Of a DNA stretch of 64,000 nt, positions 11,787-21,669 are shown in pieces. Each line of letters begins with the position of its first letter. Position 1 is the stretch's first letter. The notes below the pieces were generated by a model. It was not told the DNA's origin and ran no database searches. It saw only the letters and a list, made by a program, of their open reading frames with translations. The stretch is from Saururus chinensis (taxonomy: Eukaryota > Streptophyta > Magnoliopsida > Piperales > Saururaceae), in assembly GCA_035235625.1 (NCBI GenBank), contig CP141148.1:30319057-30383056 (forward strand), in the 5' to 3' direction. The translations under genes and the position numbers were made by a program.

Positions 11787-12347
11787 ATGGGCATCGTCTT
11801 CTGGAAGATTGAGGTCGAGACACCCAAGTTTGAAGTTCTCCAAGCATACCCAGATTACGAAATTCACAAGTACCCACCCTCCATTGTGGCAGACGTTACA
11901 TATGATCCGGCTCAGATCCGTGGCAGCAACCGAGATAGCGGCTTCACCGTTCTTGCAAACTACATATGAGCCCTTGGCAACCCACAAAACAATAAGCCTC
12001 AAAGAACTCAATGACTGCATCTGTTATGGTCAAAACTCCAGAAAATACAGGTGAAACAATTACAATGATAGCCCCTATCAAAACCAAAACTCCAGAGAAG
12101 TCGGATGAGAAAATTGTTGACTTTATCGGTCATCACTGAAGATAGTGACATGGTAACGATGCAGTTCGTTTTGACATCCAAGTGCACCATGACCGATGAG
12201 GTGCCGACTCTGATCGAAGATAGGGTGGTCATATGAGAGGAAGCCGAGAGGAAATATACGGTGATGAGGTTTAATGGTGTGGCCACGGATAAGGTGGTGG
12301 AGGAGAAGATGCAGAAGCTGCGACAAAGCTTGGAGAGAAATGGGTAG
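11787..12347 (+). pseudogene. SOUL haem-binding family pseudogene (intronless)
   Basis: The first 60 codons from ATG 11787 read as the start of a plant SOUL protein (VETPKFEVLQ, then DYEIHKYPPS and VADVTYDP, ending GFTVLANYI). A TGA follows at the place of a conserved glycine. The same frame resumes as ALGNPQNNKPQ, then a frame change occurs near 12010, where MTASVMVKTPE and ITMIAPIKTK correspond to the usual MTAPV blocks. A further stop follows before MQFVLTSKC and EDRVVI, another stop comes next, and the end YTVMRFNGVATD to SLERNG closes at a natural stop at 12345-12347. At least three stops and one shift mean it cannot make the protein. No introns are needed. It lies between ends resembling the Mutator-like MITE family, so transposon carriage is possible but unproved. 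Confidence 0.8.
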
Positions 12348-12419
12348 TAGTCAATAGGTGACCGGTGAGCATTTGCTTCCATGGACAGTTGCCGGATTTT
12401 AGGACAAATTACGTCATGT

Positions 12420-14465
12420 AAGGGTGTAAAATTTATTGGGGTGGGAAGGGGTATGTATAAGTAATTTTTTAACTTTTACTGGGGTATAGAAAGAGTTGGG
12501 GATCTTGAATATATATGAAAAATATATGCATTCTTTTATATCCTATAATACATTCTTTTTCTTTTTACCCCTTACCCTAATTTACCCCTCCCTCCCTCCT
12601 TTTCTGGCTCAAGCATGGGCATGGGCACAGACAGCGCCGGTGGGCATTGCTGATCGTAGGCCTGATTGCAACAAGAGAGGCCACAAGGCCTCTTGCCTCC
12701 GGTGCGGGCTTCTAACAGTCGTGCAGCCAGAGGCTCCAATATCTGATTCTTGTCTACCGTAGACTGAGGCTCAACCCCCACCTAGCAGCACTGACCAAGC
12801 AAGCCCAAGCAACAACCGCCATGGCCAGGGCCGCCCATGCTAGCCCCAGGGGCGGCTTGACCATTAGGCAGCTTAGGCAATTGCCTAAGGCCCACCTAAA
12901 ACCAAGGCCCCCATATTAAATATATTATATTTAATATATTTAATAGATAAAGTTTTAATGCATTGATAAGAAATAATAATTTTTTTATGTCCCATCCCCT
13001 TAATTAATGTACTCCTTTTCTTGCCTAGTAGCTTATTTTCCTTACCTAACTAGTAGCCTATAAAAACTAGAGTTAAATAGCTTTGGAAAGACACAAAGTT
13101 ATCCAATGTCCTTTGCCATAATTAATGAGTTTGAAATTGTCTATTCCAAGAATCCAAGTCACAAAGGAAATTACATATAGCCAACGGTTATATGTTTTAA
13201 TTTATTCCTTAAAATATTTCAATTTCTAAAGTATAAAGAAAACTAAGTTCCACTTTCCATCAATAATTTCAAAGCACATAATGAGCCATTGAGCCAAGGT
13301 TTTCTTTTATATGCATATTATAAATAAGTTAAACTCCTCTCATCTCTCACCCATTTTGATTCTACATCTATCTTAATTTTCAAGTGTCAAGGACAAAGGC
13401 TCTCATCTCATCTCTTGCAAATTTGGAGATTACTGGTCACATCAATTTTTTTTTGATATTTTTATTTTTAAATTTTAATTTATATTACTTTTATAGCTAT
13501 AGTGCTCTTTTCTTATAATTTTATCATAGTTTTATATTTCAAGGCTTTGTTTTGTTTGCAAATATATAATAACAAATATGTCTAATAAAAAATATGAATT
13601 TGGATATGAAAAACTAAAAAAGAAAAGAAGAATAGATAAATTAATTCAATCTAAAAAAGGAGCCCTTGATAAATTTGTAACAAGTAATAAACAAGATTTA
13701 ACAAGAAGCTTAAGCGACAATTTAGCAATTGAACAACTAATTTTTAAAGAATTAGAATATTTTAAAAGAAATTGTGCAAATACAAACACTTACCCCAATT
13801 AAAATTTTAAACTATATAAAAAAATTAGATTCTTTTCCAAATTCATGTATTGCTTATAGAATATTATTGACAATACCTGTAACTATTGCTTCTGCATAAA
13901 AAAGCTTTTCAAAATTAAAATTAATAAAATCTTACTTACGATTGACAATGTCACAAGAAAGATTAAGCATGTGTTAATTTTATCTATTGAAAAAAATATT
14001 TTAGTAAAACTTGACTATAAAAATTTAATTAATAAATTTGCCACTCAAAAAGTAAGAAGGATAAATTTTAAGTAAAATTATTTAATTAACATATTACTAT
14101 TACATTAGATACTAAATATTAATGTTAGATATTTTGCCTAAGGCCCCCAATTACATTGAGCCGGCCCTGGCTAGCCCCATTCAATGCTGCCTTTGCTGAG
14201 CAATCTCACCCTTTCGGGGTGGCCCTGGCCTGACACCTAGATCTACATGTCTACATCGGGCTCACCCAGGTGAGCTATCAATGCATCTAGCTAGAACCAC
14301 TGTTGTCACAACTGTGCCTAGATGGAGAAGATGAGTTATTTTAGATTGGGGTAATATGAAAAAAAAATGAAAGGCATTTTTGGGTCAAAAAAGAAAAAAA
14401 TTATAATTTTTTTTGTAAAGTAGGGCATTGAGGGGAATAGTGGTGTACATATACACCCGTTAGAT
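12420..14465. mobile_element. Mutator-like (MULE) remnant with GC-rich core, split by a hAT element
   Basis: The right edge (14420-14465) reads GGGGAATAGTGGTGTACATA, the inverted form of the ends in the 17198 and 19268 elements. A GC-rich core is seen at 12600-12846 and 14170-14330, like the GC-rich core of 19268-20035. The left end is unclear: T-rich DNA with GGGGT blocks at 12420-12500 could be it. The hAT element at 12847-14169 lies inside the core. Confidence 0.35.
12847..14169 (+). mobile_element. hAT transposon, internally deleted, 8-bp target duplication
   Basis: Ends CAGGGGCGGC and GCCGGCCCTG are hAT-type inverted repeats, and the subterminal GCCTAAGGCCC block is shared by both sides. 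A perfect 8-bp duplication GCTAGCCC flanks it (12839-12846 and 14170-14177). An open frame at 13578-13802 encodes the basic start of a plant hAT transposase of the MYM/TTF zinc-finger type (MSNKKYEFGYEKLKKKRR). After a break, 13815-13975 reads as the C-terminal dimerisation part (AYRILLTIPVTIASA, stop, KSFSKLKLIKSYLR, MSQERLSM). The zinc-finger and catalytic middle is missing, so it is a non-autonomous deletion derivative. Confidence 0.85.
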
Positions 14466-14485
14466 TATCAACTTAGGCTGCCACA

Positions 14486-16170
14486 AATAGATGTGGTTAT
14501 ATAAACCGCACTAAATCCTTCTTCCCCTAAGGTAGAAAATACTATCTTTTTTTTAAATTCCACTCCCCAATTATTTCTCTCAGCTTTATATAAAAAAATG
14601 TGTCTATCTCAGTACCCGTAAATGAGGAAATTCTAGGTATTTCTCCTATACCCCATCTACCCCCACAAAATTTCCCATCATATTACCCCAATTAAACCCA
14701 TAACATTATAGTGTCTCTCCTCCCATACATCTCCTGCGGTCCTTGGCCTTCTTCCTTGCATTCATGATGGAAAAGTTTCAGAGAGTGGTATTTTTCCACT
14801 CCTAATCACATTCCAAAGGTAGCATTTAGCAAGGATTTGTTAGAAGGAATACAGGGCTAACCCAAAAAAACCAAAGCAGCTTTAAAGATTTTTTGCCCAG
14901 AAAATTAAACTAGAATGCTTTGAAGATTTTGATTGCATGTGCCCAAAAATTTTTGAATGTTTTTGTAGGCATTCTCTACATCATTAATTAGGTATTTGCA
15001 TTTTTTTTGTAGGCATTCTATGCATCACTAATTGGGTATTCGCATTCATCATTTTTCTCTTATTGTTTGTAGAAAGATTTTAGCTTTTATAGAAATGGGT
15101 GTAGTCATAGCATTTGTTCTTCGTTTTTTAGTTTGGTCACATTCTTGATCAAATGTTAATGCTCAGAATAATTTTTTATGACCAATAAGAAACTTTGTGT
15201 AATTTATCTTATAGAAGTTGAGCTCTATGTCTTTTTTTTTTTCATTTTGTATCCTGCAATGTGTAACCTTATGAATCTTACTGAGTACCGAGGTCCTTCA
15301 ATTCTTCATGTAAAATTTTAGCTCATAAAGCATTTGTAGAAGAACGGGAAACTCTAGAGTATCATAGGCATGATAATTTCTACGGAAGAACTTCTGGAAT
15401 GACACTCACGGTGGGCACCCCTCGACAAAATATGAACTTCTATATGGTGGGCGCCTACTATGAGGGAGTAAGGCCTCTACGTATTGCACTGGATAACTTC
15501 TGGAATGGCTTTCATAGTGGGCACCCCCGACAACATACGAAGTTATATACAGGGGGTGCCTATTGTGAGGGAGTAAGGCATCTATGTGAACCACGAGAAA
15601 GCTTCGGAATGGAGCTCATGGTAGGCGCCTCCCAACAATGTATGAAGTTATATATTGGGGTGCCCACCGTAAGGGAGTAAGGCCTTTATGTGAGCTACAT
15701 GAGTACTTCTTGAATGGCTTTCATGGTGGGCACCTCCCAACAAAGTATGAAGTTATATAGGGAGAGTGCCCACTGCAAGGTAGTAAGGCCTTTGTGAACC
15801 ACATGAGAACTTCTGGAATGACGCTTACAATGCACACCTCCAGACAAAGTATAAATTTGGGCACCCACCACGAGAGAGTAAGACCTCTACACATTACATG
15901 AGATAACTTTTGGAATGACTTTAACGATGGGCGCCCTCTGATAATATATGAAGTTATATATGGGAGTGCCCACTGTGAAGGAATAAGGACTGTGCAAGGG
16001 TATACAGTACGTAAGGAGGGGCGGTTCATAAAGTAAAAATAAAATAAAATTTTAATTTGAGGTATACTAAGAAAATTTTATTAAAATACTAAGAAAATTT
16101 TATTAAATGCGACGAGGTAAAGGAGACATAGAGTACTGAAGGGTTTTCCGAGGTGAATATAGCCGTGTTC
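14486..16170. mobile_element. Probable MULE-type non-autonomous element (ends uncertain)
   Basis: The right edge AATATAGCCGTGTTC (to 16170) matches the right end of the 19268-20035 element, and the preceding GAGGTAAAGGAGACATAGAG matches the stretch before that end. The left edge, ATGTGGTTATATAAACC near 14490, resembles the family's left end, but the flanks do not form a clear 9-bp duplication, so the pairing is doubtful. Inside are AT-rich arms and the 105-bp tandem repeat at 15391-15995. No transposase was seen. Confidence 0.35.
15391..15995. repeat. Minisatellite, about 105 bp x 5.7
   Basis: Six units begin at about 15391, 15497, 15602, 15706, 15810 and 15906, each with CTTCTGGAATG or a close variant. 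Each then carries GTGGGCACC, a TATGAAGTTATATA core and GAGGGAGTAAGGCCT. Units differ by roughly 15-25 percent, so the array is old. It is open over 93 codons on one strand and about 102 on the other, but the frames drift between units and match no protein. Confidence 0.9.
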
Positions 16171-16599
16171 TATCAAAAAATCTCCTCCCCCTCTTACGAT
16201 CTCTTATTCTTTTGGCATCAACGCCAGTGATAGTCCCACCCTTTTTTTTGGCAAGCTTCGGCTCCCCCTCCCAGCCTTACCTCCTCCTTCCCACTGAGGT
16301 GACATCTTAGTCAAAGTGTCCCAGGTCCAACTTCACCTCCTCCCTTCTCCTTCTTAGGCACTGGCGGCGGCCCTACCTCCCTTTCACCTTTGCATACATC
16401 CTAGTCCCACCCTATCTCTGATACTTCATTTCTTTTTCCTCCTCCTTATTCTTCTTATTTTCCTCATCCCTATTTCAAGGTAAGGAGCAACGTATTAGAA
16501 AAAAAATTATTATGGAGCAAAGGTGAGATTTTCCAGATAATTAAGTAAGATCAAAGTGAGGAAAAAAAAGAGTACGACTAGAAGTGTTCTTTATAATAA

Positions 16600-17165
16600 G
16601 AACGTGACTATTTAGACCCCACTATTTTCCCTGTATCCTCCAAAGAAAGTAGAAAGGAGGTTTTTTTTACTTCATTCCCCCATATTTCCTCCTTTATTTT
16701 GCTTATATTTCCCCCACTATATTAAACCCCACCTCTTTCTCCTTCGGTGATTATAACTCTGGAGACTATTCTGATGATGAGATCCGGCCCGCGCACACAG
16801 CCAGATCCGAACACAGGCCATGGCATGATTGAATTTAGCTGCACGGGCTAGATCCTGCCTAGGGCTAGAAGGGCCGCAAAGGCAAGATCTGGTCAGCACG
16901 TCTGGCCATGCAGGCTAGTCCGGCCTGGTTTGTACATCAGCCAGATTTGGTTCGTGCAGGCCAGTCCAGATCCTACGTGCATGGCCAAATCCAATGCATC
17001 GGATTGGCCTGCACAAGCCGAATATGGCCTGAGCAGGCCGGATCCAATACAACAAAAATTGTAGCTGGAGTGCAACAACAACAAGCACCGGAGAAGAAAA
17101 AGAAAAGAAAACATGGGTGTTAAGGTGGCCATTAACAAAATAGTGAGACAATCGGGGCTGTTCAT
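16600..17165. mobile_element. MULE-type element fragment with GC-rich core
   Basis: From 16600 (GAACGTGACTATTTAGACC) to about 16760 the sequence parallels 19268-19435: the same left end, a T-run, a TATATTTCCC-type stretch, then CTTCGGTGATTATAACTCTGG. Short degenerate repeats around CCAGAT and GGCCTG follow (16780-17050), as in the other copy. No right end was found, so the copy is truncated or its end has decayed. Confidence 0.5.
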
Positions 17166-17197
17166 ATGTTAAAGAAAGCAGTAACATTTTTTTTTAT

Positions 17198-17309
17198 GAA
17201 TGAGGCTATATGCACCCCAATAATCCTCTCAATACCCCATTTTACTCCTAAATTTTTTAGGGGTTTATAAGGTATTGTAAAAATTAGTGGGGTGGCTATA
17301 GCCTCACTC
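17198..17309. mobile_element. Mutator-like MITE (112 bp) in the UGT84-like promoter
   Basis: The left end GAATGAGGCTATATGCACCCC pairs with the right end read backwards, GAGTGAGGCTATAGCCACCCC. The flanks are TTTTTTTAT on both sides (17189-17197 and 17310-17318), a 9-bp duplication as made by Mutator-type elements, though low complexity weakens that point. Its right end is about 55 bp from the UGT84-like TATA box, so it may have added or displaced promoter sequence. Confidence 0.7.
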
Positions 17310-17364
17310 TTTTTTTATTTTAAAATAATACTAACCATATATTAGGGGGAAATAGAAGCGCCCA

Positions 17365-17371
17365 TATATAA
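17365..17371 (+). promoter_or_regulatory. TATA box of the UGT84-like gene
   Basis: TATATAA lies 77 bp before the ATG at 17442 in otherwise ordinary sequence. Start of transcription is expected near 17397, giving a 5' leader of about 45 nt without an upstream ATG. Confidence 0.7.
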
Positions 17372-17441
17372 CACCTCCTCCTTCCCTTGAAGCTTATCAA
17401 CCTTTCTTGTACTTGAGAGTGTCTTCTAACATAATCGTGGA

Positions 17442-18926
17442 ATGGAGGACAAGATGTTGCATGTTCTACTTGTCTCATTCCCCACCCAAGGCCACGTAAA
17501 TCCCTTCCTAAGGCTAGCAAAGCTCATCGCCTCCAAGGGCATGCTTGTCACCTTCTCCACCAGCGAGGCCACCGGCCGGATGATGAAGTCCGCCAATGAG
17601 GCCTCCGATGATTCCTCTCCGACACGCATTGGCAAGGGTTACCTCCGCTTCGAGTTTTTACCGGACGGCGTCGACCTCGTAGCGCTCGACCTTGACGACA
17701 TGCTGCACAAACTCGAGACCGCCGGGCCCCCCGCCCTCGCCGACCTAATCAGCCGCCAGGCCGAGCAGGGACGCCCTGTCGCCTGCGTCGTCAACAACCC
17801 TTTCCTTCCGTGGGTGGTGGACGTCGCCGCCGGCCTCGGCCTCCCATCCGCCGTGCTCTGGGTGCAGTCCTGCGCCGTCTTTGGCGTCTACTACCACTAC
17901 CTCCATTCCCGCCACATCTTCCCGGCCTCCAACGAAGGATGGACCGACTTCAGGGTGGAGCTCCCAGGCTTCCCACCCCTCCTGGAGGAGGACCTGCCCA
18001 GTTTCCTCACCCCGAATGGCCCCTACCGGGTCCTGGCCAAGATCATACTGAACCAGCTCGAGAACCTGTCCAAAGCTTCATGGATCTTGGTCGACTCCTT
18101 CGACGTCCTGGAATGGCCCATCCTGGGATCTATGTCCGCTAGGCTGGTCCCAGTAGGACCACTCTTCAAGTCCCTCGACCCGGTGAGCACGACCACCGTC
18201 CGCGGCGACATGTGGCCAACCGCCTCCAACTGTCTTCGCTGGCTCGACGACTGCCTGCCGGCCTCCGTACTCTACATCTCCCTGGGCAGTGTCGTCACTC
18301 TCCCGTCGGACCAGGTGGTGGAGATGGCCCGGGGGCTCAGAGAATGTGGGCGGCGTTTCCTCTGGGTGCTCAAGTCGCGGTCCAGCTCTGCCGAGACAGG
18401 ACTGCCGGAGGGGTTTATGGAAGAGGTGGCTGAGCAGGGATTGGTGGTGCAATGGTGTCCGCAGGAGGAGGTGCTGGAACACCCGGCGGTGGCCGGTTTC
18501 CTTACCCACTGCGGCTGGAACTCGTCCGTGGAGGCCCTGGCATCCGGGGTGCCGGTGGTGGCGCTTCCGCAGTGGGGAGACCAGGTGATCAACGCCAAGT
18601 TCCTCGTGGATGTCTACGGCGTCGGGATCCGGCTTCGCGAAGTGTCGGCAGCAGAGGTCACGAGGCGAGTGGATGAGCTCTTCGCTGGGCCAAGGGCGGA
18701 GGAGATTCGGAGCAATGCGATGAAGTGGAAGCAGAGGGCGGCGGAAGCGGTGGCGGACGGTGGCTCGTCGGACAGAAACATCGAGGCGTTCGTGGACGAG
18801 ATTCGGCGCTGGTCGTCGGACATGTCCGAGGAGAAATCATGTCCCAAAAAGTCAATTGAACATAAGGGGAAGAACGCCGGATCAGAGCTCCTTCCAGTTC
18901 AGATTTCATGCCGTGAAGTTAAATGA
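17442..18926 (+). CDS. UDP-glycosyltransferase, family 84-like (probable acyl-glucose ester former)
   Basis: Single exon, 494 aa. It would transfer a sugar from a UDP-sugar, probably UDP-glucose, to a small acceptor in the cytosol. The N-terminal acceptor domain opens LHVLLVSFPTQGHVNP with catalytic His18. The C-terminal donor domain holds the 44-residue PSPG box at 338-381, from WCPQEEVLEHP to PQWGDQ. The closing Gln381 usually goes with glucose use. GYLRFEFLPDGVD, VVNNPFLPWV, AVLWVQSCAVF and PSFLTPNGPY are patterns I associate with family 84, whose known members make 1-O-glucose esters of benzoic and cinnamic acids. The actual acceptor is unknown. The Asn pair at 118-119 stands where many UGTs carry a catalytic Asp, which I recall as usual in this group. 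Codon use is very GC-rich and unlike the surroundings. About 35 C-terminal residues past RRWSSD look extra. AATAAA lies at 19086. Confidence 0.92.
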   Translation: MEDKMLHVLLVSFPTQGHVNPFLRLAKLIASKGMLVTFSTSEATGRMMKSANEASDDSSPTRIGKGYLRFEFLPDGVDLVALDLDDMLHKLETAGPPALADLISRQAEQGRPVACVVNNPFLPWVVDVAAGLGLPSAVLWVQSCAVFGVYYHYLHSRHIFPASNEGWTDFRVELPGFPPLLEEDLPSFLTPNGPYRVLAKIILNQLENLSKASWILVDSFDVLEWPILGSMSARLVPVGPLFKSLDPVSTTTVRGDMWPTASNCLRWLDDCLPASVLYISLGSVVTLPSDQVVEMARGLRECGRRFLWVLKSRSSSAETGLPEGFMEEVAEQGLVVQWCPQEEVLEHPAVAGFLTHCGWNSSVEALASGVPVVALPQWGDQVINAKFLVDVYGVGIRLREVSAAEVTRRVDELFAGPRAEEIRSNAMKWKQRAAEAVADGGSSDRNIEAFVDEIRRWSSDMSEEKSCPKKSIEHKGKNAGSELLPVQISCREVK

Positions 18927-19267
18927 AAAATGCTTTTATGATCAAATTTAATAACCAGTGGGAACATGGAACTGTTGGATCTAGTTTTAAGTTTTTCTAT
19001 CGTTATTCTTATGTGATGATGTAGCAGCCTTCCTTTATTAGTCACTAGTCACGAAAATTTTCATTGTTCCATGGCTGATGGCTCCAATAAAACCAGTTTT
19101 GCTTCCTTTTGCCGATGAAAAATGATCCTTAGGCCGCAGTAGTCAAGCAAGATCATTCTCGCCATGACATCTATGGCAAAGGCCAGATCCAAATTGGCTC
19201 TCGCTTCGAGGGCCAGATCTACGTTGGCCATGAAATGAAAATTGAAGAGTGAGCGGATTATATATAT

Positions 19268-20035
19268 GAACGTGGCTATTTAAACTTTCCTTTTATCCCC
19301 GTGCCCCCTAAAATAAAGTAAAAAAGTGGTTTTTTTTTTACTTTTATTTCCTATATTCTCTTCTTATTTTATTCATATATCTCTCATTTAATTAAATCTT
19401 ATTTTTTTCTTCTTCGGTGATTAAAACTCTGGTAAATCTATCTCAGGCGACTCTATCCACAGCACAGGCCGGTTTGGCCTGTGCGTGGCCAAATCTGGCC
19501 AGCGCAATGCAGGCTAGACTGGCCTACGCGGCACAGGCCGGATTGGCTTGCGCGCGGCCAGATCTGACTAACGCGACACAGGCCGGAATGGCCTGCGCGG
19601 CACAGGCTAAGCGCAGCCAGATCTAGCCGGCGTAACGCAGGCCATGTGCGGCCAAATCTGGCTACTGTGCAAGCGAGCCAGATCTGGCCCACCTATGATC
19701 AAGTCGGACTGGCCTGCACCAGCCAGATTTGGCCGGCGCGCAGGCCAGCGTGGCCAAATCTAACCTTGCACGACCAAATTGGCTGCACGGCAAGATCTGG
19801 CCACGCCAGCCCTCTGGCTGTGGTCGCGGCCAGCTCACCATGGCCAGCAGCTACAATCAGCCATGACGGCGAAAAAAAGACGTTGGCATTGTCGTCGGTG
19901 CCGGAGATGAAGAAAAAAGTGAAAAAAGGGGAAGTGGGGTAAAATGGGGGATACGAAAGATTTTAGTTAAAGATGGCGGGGTAAAAGAGCAATGGGAGAC
20001 ACAGAGATAAAAATAGGGTGTGTATAGCCACATTC
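19268..20035. mobile_element. MULE-type non-autonomous element (768 bp) with repetitive GC-rich core
   Basis: The left end GAACGTGGCTATTTAAAC pairs with the reversed right end GAATGTGGCTATACACACC. Flanks TATATATAT (19259-19267) and TATATATAA (20036-20044) agree at 8 of 9 positions. The core, 19440-19810, is built of short degenerate repeats around GGCCAGATCTGGCC and CACAGGCCGG. It is open for about 70-98 codons on both strands, without a protein match. It lies about 340 bp after the UGT84-like stop codon. Confidence 0.65.
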
Positions 20036-20047
20036 TATATATAAATA

Positions 20048-20464
20048 TGAAGGTTAATTAACAGTTCTATTAGGATTAGGTTTTTTAATTATCTATAAAT
20101 ATGTAGAGGTTATGTCTTAATTAATTTATTCAAAAAATTAATAAAAAAGTAGATTAGTTATTTTAATTTAACTTATTTAGAACTAATCCCTTTCTTTTCC
20201 CTTTTCTTCTGAAAATCTTTTATAGACAATCTATCTTCAACATTGGTATAGGAGCAAAGACAAAATAAAGATTAATTAACAGTTCTATTAGAATTAGGGT
20301 TCTTAATTATCTATAAATATATAGAAGTTATGCTTTAATTAATTCATTCAAAAAATTAATAAAAAAGTAGACTAGTTATTTAAATTTAGCTTATTTAGAT
20401 CTAATCTATTTCTTTTCCCATTTCTTCTAATATAAAAATCTCTTATAAACAATTCATCTTTAAC
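20048..20464 (+). mobile_element. Small LTR pair with two Met-type primer sites
   Basis: 20048-20242 and 20266-20464 are direct repeats of about 195 bp (shared TTAATTAACAGTTCTATTAG, TTCAAAAAATTAATAAAAAAG and TTCTTTTCCC). Each ends in AACA followed by a primer-site-like sequence, TTGGTATAGGAGC at 20243 and TTGGTATCGGAGC at 20465, both close to the initiator-Met tRNA site. Only 23 bp separate the two LTRs. No third copy was found downstream in the window. Confidence 0.7.
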
Positions 20465-20499
20465 ATTGGTATCGGAGCAGCATTCAACTTTAAAGGTCC

Positions 20500-20883
20500 T
20501 AAGCAACAATACAACCTCCTTTACACAACCAGTTTAATTATCCCTGCTCAAGGTCAATGTTGCATACACACGAGCCTGAATATTTCTGTTTCTAATAGCT
20601 ACTATGCTCGTGCCTCTGTGGGTAGAGCTTCCCTTGTCCCTGGGTCGCAACCATGAGGACTTTGCACAATAATAGCTATAATGGCCCTGCAAAGGTCCCA
20701 ATCATTAATTACGGGCAAAAAGCCTATCATGTGAGCCCGGGAGACTGCCTTGCACAATTGACATTTGAAAGGAATGAAGCCTTCGTTGACGCTAAGGAAG
20801 GTGATCGATCATTGTTCCTTTCTAGCCCCAAAGACAAACCACATTTCATGGAAAACGAGTCCATGGAAGAAGATACCTCGTAG
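20500..20883 (+). pseudogene. dUTPase-like domain, frame-broken
   Basis: Just after the second primer site, 20580-20650 reads YYARASVGRASLVPGS, resembling the dUTPase serine motif. A stop follows, and in another frame 20653-20883 gives NSYNGPAKVPIINYGQ followed by AYHVSPGDCLAQLTFER, which fits the later dUTPase motifs (YRG..V.LIN and PGDRIAQLIFE). A functional dUTPase trimer hydrolyses dUTP to dUMP. This copy is broken by the frame change and has Cys for the usual Arg in the GDR motif. Context suggests a retroelement or pararetrovirus origin rather than the host gene, since it directly follows LTR and primer-site sequence. I am fairly sure of the fold family, unsure of the parent element. Confidence 0.6.
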
Positions 20884-21600
20884 TCATATGTCCACGTAAA
20901 ATATGTTGTTGAGGAGAGCCCATTGTACGCTACAACCTCATAGTCGGCCGTCATGGAAGAGATGCATGCCCTCTCCCATATCTTGTGCACCCTCTTCTTC
21001 GTAAGTAGCAACCTCCTTGATGGATACTCCGACGATGCCAAGTCCTTTGCGTTTGTTGTTGTTCGATATAATAGAGTCCACTGGTAACTTCCTTTTCAAC
21101 AAAATGAAAATTGACATTTACTTCCTATATCTTCTCTCACAAAATCAAACATTAAGCATACTTTTACATATAGTACTTTAGAAAGCTCATATGTCCACAT
21201 AAGGCTCAGAATATGATACATAAAAAGCAACTTGCCATCCATATATAACTATACAGTTACCTTCTTACCTATTTTCTCTGTCTTATTTTAATAATTATAT
21301 TTAAAATAATAATAATTTATATTAATAGGTTTCAATAATTACATTTAGAATAATAATAATTTATATTGAATGGTAAAACCTATCGCCTAAAAGAAGGACA
21401 AATAAACTTAGGATACTTATTTTTACGTATCAATCACTTAAATTAAATAAAATAAAAGTATTAATATAAAAAATTTATTTTGCTAGTATACATGGGCTTG
21501 TGATGGGCCTCTGGTCACAGAAAAAATTTATTTTCTTTTGGTAAATTACACGAGGGTGCAGTGAAGATGTAAGATGTCATGATCCCCTTCTTAGATGCTC
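20884..21600. other. Retroelement-like debris and AT-rich DNA before the UGT83-like gene
   Basis: 20884-21060 still reads like broken polyprotein (EEMHALSHILCTLF, then NLLDGYSDDAKSF across stops). From about 21290 to 21380 a 44-bp AT-rich unit is duplicated in tandem. The 200 bp before 21600 probably include UGT83-like upstream sequence. Confidence 0.4.
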
Positions 21601-21606
21601 TTCACC

Positions 21607-21615
21607 TATTTATAA
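21607..21615 (+). promoter_or_regulatory. TATA box of the UGT83-like gene
   Basis: TATTTATAA lies 63 bp before the ATG at 21670, so transcription would start near 21640. There is no ATG between the two. Confidence 0.6.
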
Positions 21616-21669
21616 GCATACTAAAGAACACCCACCAAACTGAAATATTTGAAGAAGGCCTTTTCAGCA

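Noticed and set aside
11787..11969. A 60-aa functional SOUL protein
   Set aside because: The rest of the SOUL domain follows with stops and a frame change, so this is a pseudogene.
15399..15680. A repeat protein encoded by the 105-bp minisatellite
   Set aside because: Unit lengths vary by 1-3 bp so the frame is not kept, and the opposite strand is equally open.
18023..18909. Antisense frames inside the UGT84-like gene
   Set aside because: Shadows caused by high GC in the third codon position.
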